From a bacterium (GTDB lineage Bacteria; Bdellovibrionota; FAC87; UBA2466), in contig JAIEOG010000320.1 in the NCBI GenBank assembly GCA_019750655.1, forward strand, positions 1 through 7,254: a stretch of 7,254 bases of DNA. The letters are read 5' to 3'. Of this stretch, positions 1-5,162 are shown in pieces. The notes under the pieces are model-generated. The model was not told where the DNA came from and searched no databases. It saw only the letters and a list, made by a program, of their open reading frames with translations. Position 1 is the first letter of the stretch, and each line of letters opens with the position of its first letter. The position numbers and the translations under genes are program-made.

Positions 1-336
1 CCGGCTCGAATAGCTCTGTTTGAGCTTTGTGTCGTACGACACGGCATTCGGGTTAGCCGCGACAATTCCGGTGTACCGGCGATCATTCACCGAACCAGAG
101 TCGATTGGCACACAACCGCGTTGCTGAGAAGAGGGCCCTACCGAGACCACAAATTCAGACATGCTGTCCGCGCGTACAAAACCATAAGCGTCGACAACGC
201 CCACGACCGGCACCTGCGTGATCAAGCCTGAGTTACCGATCATCTTCGTGTTGTAGTTGATCCGGATAACTTTCCATTGTTCAGCCGCATTCGCAGCCAC
301 CCCTAGTAACAAGAACCCCAAGATTGCTTTTTTCAT
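1..336 (-). CDS. Secreted protein of unknown function, 3' end outside the window
   Basis: An open frame reads leftwards from an ATG at 336-334 to the window edge without a stop, giving 112 residues. The start is supported by a GGGGGT Shine-Dalgarno a few bases upstream and by a clear signal peptide: Lys-Lys n-region, the hydrophobic stretch AILGFLLLGVA, and a likely signal peptidase I site after Ala17 (ANA|AEQ). The mature part looks beta-rich (WKVIRINYN, ITQVPVVGVVDAYGFV, EFVVSVG) and has one visible cysteine, Cys75, in RGCVPID. There is no lipobox, so it is predicted to be soluble in the periplasm or outside the cell. I do not recognise a family. It is transcribed divergently from the first serpin and shares the intergenic region with it. 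A functional link is possible but not shown. Confidence 0.75.
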   Translation of the reverse strand, partial: MKKAILGFLLLGVAANAAEQWKVIRINYNTKMIGNSGLITQVPVVGVVDAYGFVRADSMSEFVVSVGPSSQQRGCVPIDSGSVNDRRYTGIVAANPNAVSYDTKLKQSYSSR

Positions 337-378
337 GATTACCCCCAATGGCAGAGAACGCTAAAAGGGGGCCTTGAT

Positions 379-413
379 CCCGTCAATGAACCGCAGAGCT
401 AGCTGTTGACGGG
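379..413. promoter_or_regulatory. Inverted repeat carrying two opposed TTGACG boxes between divergent genes
   Basis: CCCGTCAA (379-386) and TTGACGGG (406-413) are perfect 8-bp inverted arms separated by 19 bp. Each arm contains TTGACG, a 5/6 match to the sigma70 -35 consensus, pointing outward: rightward at 406-411 towards serpin 1, leftward at 386-381 towards the secreted protein gene. The -10 boxes are poor. Rightward, AATGTT lies at the 17-bp spacing, and the better match TTTAAT (426-431) is at only 14 bp. Leftward, I see no good -10. It could be a pair of back-to-back promoters or an operator for both genes. The repeat is seen directly; the promoter role is inferred. Confidence 0.4.
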
Positions 414-419
414 TGATAA

Positions 420-435
420 CAACATTTTAATGTTG
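420..435. repeat. Operator-like dyad upstream of serpin 1
   Basis: CAACAT (420-425) and ATGTTG (430-435) form a perfect 6-bp inverted repeat around TTTA. It sits where a -10 element would lie for the TTGACG box at 406-411, a usual place for a repressor site. No T-run follows, so it does not resemble a terminator. The role is inferred from position only. Confidence 0.35.
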
Positions 436-492
436 AGCGTCATTATCCGCCTGCTAATCATTGTCCAGGCGCGTTATAGGCCAGTTTCTTGT

Positions 493-499
493 AAAGGAG
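493..499 (+). promoter_or_regulatory. Ribosome binding site of serpin 1
   Basis: AAAGGAG lies six bases before the ATG at 506. It decides the start: the frame stays open upstream to a TTG at 461, but that codon has no comparable site and would add 15 residues in front of the signal peptide. Confidence 0.85.
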
Positions 500-505
500 T
501 TTTTA

Positions 506-1990
506 ATGCGGCGCTTCTCTAGAGTGGTTTTGGTGGTTTTCGGACTTCTCCTCGGCACGACGGGCTCGGCCCAGCCACCGGCGGAAAAGCCGAGCGAAGA
601 AACGGTAGAGGCAGTAGCCACAGGCATTCGAGACTCAGGTTTCAAACTCTTCTCCACGCTCTATGAACTATCTCTCCTGCGCGCGGAAGCCGGCGGCGAG
701 CAGCAGCTCACGATTTCTCCCATGAGCATTGCGGAAGCGATGACTCTGTTGAGCCTAGGCGCGGAGAAACAAACGCTCGACGAGTTAGCCGCTTTATTCA
801 TTGCTCCAAACAGCGGGATAAAAGACCCCGCCGAGTCTCTTTCCCTCAGTGTGAGAGAAATTCGCTCTCAGCTAGCGGACTTCGCAAAGCACAGCGGAGA
901 CACGTTTGAGTACACGAGCGCGAACGCCATCATCATCAACACAAGCAGCCTAGAGCAGGTCAAACTCAACGCGGACTATCGTAAAAAAGCTGCCGCGTAT
1001 TACGATGCGCAGGTTTTCCCTTACGCCTTTGATCAAAACGCGTTAGCGACGGTCAATAACTGGGTCGAGGAGAAAACCAAAGGCCGCGTAAAGAAACTCA
1101 TCGAAAACCTCGATTCGAACACTCTCTCTCTTTTGATCAATGCGACCTACACCAAAGGAAAGTTCGCGAAACATTTTAACCGCATGTCGGAAGGGACCTA
1201 CACCACGGCGAAAGGGAAAAAAGTGCCGGCCTTCTTCCTCACTAAGAACGAGGAAATGGGCTATGCGAAATCTTCGGGCCTCGAGATTTTCAGTTTCAAA
1301 GTGCAAGCTAATGATTCCGTTCCAAACGTCGAACGGGATCAGATCGCGTTGGATATTCTCGTCCCCTCCGGCGCATCGCTTGAAGGCACCATTGCGGGCC
1401 TTACGGGCCGCCGCTATGCCGCTTTTGTGAAGCTGCTAGCGCCCACCGATGTCGAACTGACGATCGCCGCCGGGAAGCTCGAGCCTCAAAAGGCATTCCA
1501 ACTAGGCGATGTTTTCCAAACTCCGGATTACTCAGTCCGCCGGGCCTTTGATTCCGATCTGGCGGAATTCGACCCGCTAGGACGTTTGAGCAATGGCGCC
1601 GCATTCCACATCTCGGAAGTGCGGACGAAGTCATTCTATGAAGTAACTCCGTTTGGATTTGAAGCCGCGGCAGGGACAGCCATCGCCACTGCTCGCGGGG
1701 GCTTCATGTCGAATGCTGCGGTAAAACGCACGGTCGACGGCCCTTCCATTCATGTGGTCCGCCACATCCCCACGGGCACGCCTCTCATGATCTCAGTGTA
1801 TGATTTTCCAAAAAACTACACAGAGGAAGAACTTGCTAAACTCGTTGCCGAAGGCTCCGGGTCGGGACGTCAACTCAATGTTAAAACCGCGAAAGGCTAC
1901 ATCCACAGCACTTGGCACGAAGGCAAACGATCCGTGGTACTTGAAGATGAGAACCGTAAGGTGCTGAAGGTTTTCAACACGGCTAACTAG
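506..1990 (+). CDS. Secreted serpin with C-terminal extension (copy 1 of 3)
   Basis: A 494-residue serpin-family protein, expected to trap serine or cysteine proteases by reactive-loop insertion. The signal peptide is residues 1-22 (RVVLVVFGLLLG core, GSA|QPP), so it acts in the periplasm or outside. Core marks in order: ISPMSIAEA (70-78), with the shutter serines S71 and S74; WVEEKTKGRVKKL (186-198); INATYTKGKF (211-220); hinge and loop 384-411; RHIPTGTPL in the penultimate strands. No cysteine occurs anywhere. The hinge reads GFEAAAGTA with P15 Gly384 and P8 Thr391 kept, but P17-P16 are Pro-Phe and P14 is Phe. F220 replaces the breach Trp and T374 the shutter His. Counting from the hinge, P1 is Gly398 with Arg397 at P2, so an Arg-directed target is possible if register shifts by one. 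Residues 434-494 lie beyond the usual serpin end. It is the most divergent of the three copies and lies 104 bp upstream of copy 2. Serpin assignment is firm; inhibitory activity is likely but unproven. Confidence 0.95.
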   Translation: MRRFSRVVLVVFGLLLGTTGSAQPPAEKPSEETVEAVATGIRDSGFKLFSTLYELSLLRAEAGGEQQLTISPMSIAEAMTLLSLGAEKQTLDELAALFIAPNSGIKDPAESLSLSVREIRSQLADFAKHSGDTFEYTSANAIIINTSSLEQVKLNADYRKKAAAYYDAQVFPYAFDQNALATVNNWVEEKTKGRVKKLIENLDSNTLSLLINATYTKGKFAKHFNRMSEGTYTTAKGKKVPAFFLTKNEEMGYAKSSGLEIFSFKVQANDSVPNVERDQIALDILVPSGASLEGTIAGLTGRRYAAFVKLLAPTDVELTIAAGKLEPQKAFQLGDVFQTPDYSVRRAFDSDLAEFDPLGRLSNGAAFHISEVRTKSFYEVTPFGFEAAAGTAIATARGGFMSNAAVKRTVDGPSIHVVRHIPTGTPLMISVYDFPKNYTEEELAKLVAEGSGSGRQLNVKTAKGYIHSTWHEGKRSVVLEDENRKVLKVFNTAN

Positions 1991-1994
1991 GCAC

Positions 1995-2006
1995 ATTGTT
2001 AACAAT
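1995..2006. repeat. 12-bp perfect palindrome just after serpin 1
   Basis: ATTGTTAACAAT is a perfect palindrome beginning four bases after the serpin 1 stop codon. I find no convincing -35/-10 pair around it. It may be an operator-type site for an internal promoter or a chance AT-rich palindrome. Confidence 0.3.
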
Positions 2007-2021
2007 CGATAACGCAATCCC

Positions 2022-2045
2022 TCGTCTGATTAAAACCTCAGACGA
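2022..2045 (+). repeat. Perfect 8-bp stem-loop between serpins 1 and 2
   Basis: TCGTCTGA (2022-2029) and TCAGACGA (2038-2045) are perfect inverted arms around an 8-base loop. No T-run follows (CTAATCTGAAAG), so it is not a standard intrinsic terminator. It could slow or pause polymerase, protect the 3' end of the serpin 1 message after processing, or be a DNA-level binding site. Confidence 0.5.
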
Positions 2046-2060
2046 CTAATCTGAAAGCGC

Positions 2061-2101
2061 GTTGCATTAAGGGCCCCATTATAGGGGGACCCTAATGCAA
2101 C
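2061..2101 (+). promoter_or_regulatory. Long hairpin that sequesters the serpin 2 ribosome binding site and start codon
   Basis: The left arm (2061-2077) pairs with the right arm (2085-2101) over 16 base pairs. GTTGCATTA (2061-2069) pairs with TAATGCAAC (2093-2101), GGG (2071-2073) with CCC (2090-2092), and CCCC (2074-2077) with GGGG (2085-2088). A2070 and A2089 are single-base bulges and the loop is ATTATAG. The right arm contains the only Shine-Dalgarno (GGGGGA, 2084-2089) and the ATG (2095-2097) of serpin 2. In RNA, both would be hidden. The pairing is seen directly; translational control is inferred. Serpin 1 translation stops about 70 bases upstream, too far to unfold the stem directly. 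Confidence 0.7.
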
Positions 2102-3573
2102 CTAGAAAGCACACTTCTACAAAAGCCTGGCTTGCCGCTGCCCTGTTGGCTATGCCCTGCGCTCTCAGTGCGCAGCCTGGACCCCCCGACCCCGTCGCGA
2201 CCACCACTAATGGTATTCGTGAAATGGGTTTCAAACTCTTTCAGACACTCCACGAGAACGACACCACAGGCGATCCGATTGCGATTTCGCCGATGAGCAT
2301 CGCGGAAGCGATGACGCTCGTGACCTTGGGTTCTGAGAAAGAAACTACCGATGAACTGGCCTCTTTGTACCTGCCCGCGGGCAGCCAGATTTCCGGCAAA
2401 GCGCTGCTCCTTGCGAATGGTGTAAAGAGCCTACGCACCCAGCTTTTGGATTTTTCAGCGAAGAGCCGCGACACCTTCGTCTATACGAGTGCGAATTCCC
2501 TCATTGGAAACTCTAACCCCGCGATTGATTTTCAGTACAAACCGCAGTTCGCCCAGCAGGCTAGAGATTTCTACGGAGCGGAGGTCTCCGCTTATGACTT
2601 CCGAGATCCCGCCACCTTGCCCGCAATCAATAAGTGGGTGGCTTCTAAAACAAACGATCGGATCAAAGACCTTATCACTTCACTCGAAGATCGAGACTCG
2701 GCGATCTTAGTCAACGCCACTTTCACCAAAGGGAAATTCGCCATCCATTTTGATTTGATGGAAGACGGCGAGTACACGACAGCCAAAGGCACCAAAGTCC
2801 CCGCCTCATTCCTCACCAAGAGCGAAACGATGGGCTACACGGAAAATGCCGATGCAAAAGTCTTCAGTTTCAATGTCGAAGCGGATCCCAGTGATCCTCA
2901 AGCGATGCGCAGTCAAATCGCTCTGGACACCATTGTGCCTACGTCTGGGGATCTTAAAGACTTGGTGAAAAAACTCTCAGGCAGCACTTACGCAGCTTGG
3001 GTAGCTTCTTTGCAAAAGAAGTACATTAAATTGACCATGCCCGCCGGTAAGGTGGAACCGAAGGAATCCGTAAAGCTAGCCAAAGTCTTTCAAGCGGCTC
3101 CATTTAATATTCTTCGCCCCTTCAGCGGTAAAGACGCGCAGTTTGCTCCTATTGGCTCTGTTGCCGGTGAAACGAATCTGTTTATCGGCGATGTCTTAAC
3201 CAAGACTTTTCATGAAATGACGCCGTTTGGTTTTGAAGCCGCAGCGGCGACTGCCGTTGTCATGCGCAGCTTGGCAACCTCCGCGCCCGAAGCGCCTCCC
3301 GTTCCCCAAGTGCATGCGATTAGGGGCCCCTCGATCCAGGTGGTGCGGCACATTCCCACGGGCACACCGTTGTTCATCACGACCTACGATGCACCCAAGG
3401 AGTACACCCAGGACGAAATTGCAGACTTGGTTGCCGAAGGCCATAAAAACAGCCGAGCACTCTCTGCCTATACCAAAGCAGGCGGCATCTGGGTCACTTA
3501 CCAAGACGGAAAAACCGTGGTCGCGCTTACGGGCGAGAACGGCCGAGTTTTAAAAGTTCTTAAAACACTCTAA
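2095..3573 (+). CDS. Secreted serpin with C-terminal extension (copy 2 of 3)
   Basis: A 492-residue serpin. The signal peptide is residues 1-26 (AWLAAALLAMPCALSA|QP). Cys22 lies inside it, preceded by Pro and so not a lipobox; the mature protein has no cysteine. The ATG is supported by equal-length alignment of its leader with copy 3, even though start and Shine-Dalgarno lie in a strong hairpin. Core marks: ISPMSIAEAM (64-73), WVASKTNDRIKDL (181-193), VNATFTKGKF (206-215, Phe at the breach Trp position), DVLTKTFHEMTPFGFEAAAATA (366-387, Thr369 at the shutter His position), RHIPTGTPLF. By hinge count P1-P1' is Leu393-Ala394, which would suit a chymotrypsin- or elastase-like target; the loop (379-410) is the longest of the three and is Pro-rich after the scissile region. 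Residues 433-492 form the C-terminal extension. The body is very similar to copy 3, which starts 18 bp downstream and is surely in the same operon. Confidence 0.95.
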   Translation: MQPRKHTSTKAWLAAALLAMPCALSAQPGPPDPVATTTNGIREMGFKLFQTLHENDTTGDPIAISPMSIAEAMTLVTLGSEKETTDELASLYLPAGSQISGKALLLANGVKSLRTQLLDFSAKSRDTFVYTSANSLIGNSNPAIDFQYKPQFAQQARDFYGAEVSAYDFRDPATLPAINKWVASKTNDRIKDLITSLEDRDSAILVNATFTKGKFAIHFDLMEDGEYTTAKGTKVPASFLTKSETMGYTENADAKVFSFNVEADPSDPQAMRSQIALDTIVPTSGDLKDLVKKLSGSTYAAWVASLQKKYIKLTMPAGKVEPKESVKLAKVFQAAPFNILRPFSGKDAQFAPIGSVAGETNLFIGDVLTKTFHEMTPFGFEAAAATAVVMRSLATSAPEAPPVPQVHAIRGPSIQVVRHIPTGTPLFITTYDAPKEYTQDEIADLVAEGHKNSRALSAYTKAGGIWVTYQDGKTVVALTGENGRVLKVLKTL

Positions 3574-3578
3574 CCAAT

Positions 3579-3586
3579 AAAGGGGA
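3579..3586 (+). promoter_or_regulatory. Ribosome binding site of serpin 3
   Basis: AAAGGGGA lies five bases before the ATG at 3592, within the 18-bp gap after serpin 2. Unlike the site of serpin 2 it has no visible complementary arm nearby, so this copy should be freely translated. Confidence 0.85.
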
Positions 3587-3591
3587 CTTCT

Positions 3592-5064
3592 ATGAAAATC
3601 AGAAACCTCGCATCTAATACGGCCTGGCTCGCGGCTGCAGTAATCGCATTGCCGGGAGCACTCAGCGCACAACCGCGCCCCGATCCAACCGCGATCACCA
3701 CGAATGGTATTCGCGAAATGGGGTTCAAACTCTTCCAAACACTCCATGAGAATGACACGACTGGAGACCCGATCGCGATTTCGCCTTTGAGCATCGCAGA
3801 AGCGATGACCATGGTGACCTTGGGCTCGGAAAAAGAGACGACCGACGAATTGGCTTCTCTCTACTTGCCCAAAGGCAGCACCTGGCCCGGTAAAGCAGGG
3901 CTTCTCGCCGCTGGCGTGAAGAATTTGCGTACACAGCTTCTCGATTTCGCAGCGAAGAGCGATGGAAACTTCGTTTACACCAGCGCTAACTCGCTGATCG
4001 GCAATTCAAACCCGCAAATCGACTTCAAGTACCGTCCGCAGTTCGTGCAACAGGCGAAGGATCTCTACGGCGCTCAGGTGTCGGCCTATGACTTCCAAAG
4101 CCCGGGCACTCTGAAGACCATCAACGATTGGGTCGCTTCAAAAACGAACGACCGCATCAAAGATTTGATTACGGAACTCAATGAAGACGATTCCGCCATC
4201 TTGATCAACGCGACCTTCACCAAGGGTAAATTTGCACAGCACTTTAGCAAAATGTCTGAAGGCGAATACACCACGGCGAAAGGCACCAAAACCCCTGCTA
4301 CGTTCCTCACCAAGACGGAACACATGGGTTATGTGAAAAATGCCGATGCGGAAATCTTCAGCTTCAAAGTCGAAGCCGACAAGAACAATCGCAAAGCAGT
4401 GCGCGACCAAATCGCTCTCGACACCATTGTGCCTGTCTCGGGTGATTTGAAAGGGCTTGTGAAAAAGCTCACCGGTAGCAATTACGCGGCCTGGGTGGCT
4501 TCTTTACAAACCAAAGAAATCGAGCTCACGATGCCCGCCGGCAAAGTCGAGCCTAAGGGAGCTGTGAAACTGGCGAAAGTTCTTCAGGATGCGCCGTTCA
4601 ATGTGCAGCGCCCGTTCAGCGACGAAAACGCTCAGTTCAACCTTTTGGGTTCTGTGCGTGGTGAAGCCAATCTGTACATCAGCGAAGTCTTGACCAAGAC
4701 CTTCCACGAGATGACGCCGTTTGGTTTCGAAGCGGCTGCCGCAACCGCCATCATGGTCGCTCGTGCAACGAGTGCACTGCCTGGCGGAAGCTCGGTGGAA
4801 CAACACACGATCTCGGGCCCGTCCATCCAGGTGGTCCGGCACATCCCGACTGGGACGCCGTTGTTTATCACCACCTACGATGCGCCTAAGGAGTACACGG
4901 AAGCGGAGACGGTTGAACTCATTGCAGAAGGCAATAAGAACGTCCGCTACCTTTATTCCGAGACTAAGAATGGCGTCATCCGCGTGGCCTACGATAACGG
5001 CAAGACCGTCATCGCTCTTACGGACCCCAAAGGAAAAGTGAAAAAGGTCCTAAAAACCCTCTAA
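3592..5064 (+). CDS. Secreted serpin with C-terminal extension (copy 3 of 3)
   Basis: A 490-residue serpin with signal peptide 1-26 (AWLAAAVIALPGALSA|QP) and no cysteine at all. Core marks: ISPLSIAEAM (63-72), WVASKTNDRIKDL (180-192), INATFTKGKF (205-214, Phe214 at the breach Trp position), LYISEVLTKTFHEM (361-374, Thr368 at the shutter His position), hinge GFEAAAATA from Gly378, and RHIPTGTPLF. By hinge count P1-P1' is Ala392-Thr393 with Arg391 at P2; the loop spans 378-408 and has a Gly-Gly-Ser-Ser stretch. Residues 431-490 form the C-terminal extension, ending KVKKVLKTL. By eye about three quarters of the body is identical to copy 2, while the loop downstream of the hinge is mostly different. 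It is the last gene of the serpin operon and is followed by a strong terminator. Periplasmic or extracellular protease inhibition is the likely role; the target is unknown. Confidence 0.95.
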   Translation: MKIRNLASNTAWLAAAVIALPGALSAQPRPDPTAITTNGIREMGFKLFQTLHENDTTGDPIAISPLSIAEAMTMVTLGSEKETTDELASLYLPKGSTWPGKAGLLAAGVKNLRTQLLDFAAKSDGNFVYTSANSLIGNSNPQIDFKYRPQFVQQAKDLYGAQVSAYDFQSPGTLKTINDWVASKTNDRIKDLITELNEDDSAILINATFTKGKFAQHFSKMSEGEYTTAKGTKTPATFLTKTEHMGYVKNADAEIFSFKVEADKNNRKAVRDQIALDTIVPVSGDLKGLVKKLTGSNYAAWVASLQTKEIELTMPAGKVEPKGAVKLAKVLQDAPFNVQRPFSDENAQFNLLGSVRGEANLYISEVLTKTFHEMTPFGFEAAAATAIMVARATSALPGGSSVEQHTISGPSIQVVRHIPTGTPLFITTYDAPKEYTEAETVELIAEGNKNVRYLYSETKNGVIRVAYDNGKTVIALTDPKGKVKKVLKTL

Positions 5065-5085
5065 GGGCTAGAGCCTTTGTCCCCC

Positions 5086-5121
5086 AAAGCACCCGGATCG
5101 CCATCCGGGTGCTTTTTATTT
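5086..5121 (+). terminator. Rho-independent terminator of the serpin operon
   Basis: AAAGCACCCGGAT (5086-5098) and ATCCGGGTGCTTT (5103-5115) are a perfect 13-bp inverted repeat with a four-base loop CGCC, followed by TTATTT. It begins 21 bases after the serpin 3 stop. No T-run flanks the opposite side, so it works for the plus strand only. Confidence 0.95.
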
Positions 5122-5126
5122 CAGGG

Positions 5127-5155
5127 TTTACACCCCTTTTTGGTCCGTTTAGATC
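5127..5155 (+). promoter_or_regulatory. Weak promoter candidate for the beta-propeller gene
   Basis: TTTACA (5127-5132) and TAGATC (5150-5155) are separated by 17 bp. The first matches the -35 consensus at four of six positions, the second matches -10 at three. Transcription from here would begin at or next to the ATG at 5163, implying a nearly leaderless message. This agrees with the absence of a Shine-Dalgarno but rests on weak boxes. Confidence 0.25.
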
Positions 5156-5162
5156 TGGTTAG

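Noticed and set aside
461..505. Upstream TTG start that would lengthen serpin 1 by 15 residues
   Set aside because: It lacks a ribosome binding site, while AAAGGAG sits six bases before the ATG at 506 and that start begins a standard signal peptide.
1043..1306. Open frames on the minus strand inside the serpin genes, as here and at 3196-3504 and 4504-4842
   Set aside because: They are opposite-strand shadows of conserved serpin coding sequence and have no recognisable protein features. The serpin frames show clear family motifs throughout.
1996..2049. Possible 17-residue leader peptide frame starting at TTG between serpins 1 and 2
   Set aside because: There is no Shine-Dalgarno, the start codon is weak, and translation would end before the hairpin at 2061, so it would not open it directly.
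2150..2160. Cys22 of serpin 2 as a lipoprotein lipobox (AMPC)
   Set aside because: Proline precedes the Cys, which does not fit the lipobox, and copy 3 has Gly at the matching position with a normal signal peptidase I site after ALSA.
5063..5078. Small stem AAGGGC/GCCTTT over the serpin 3 stop codon
   Set aside because: It has only six pairs including a G-T, lies on the stop codon, and the strong terminator at 5086 explains the region.
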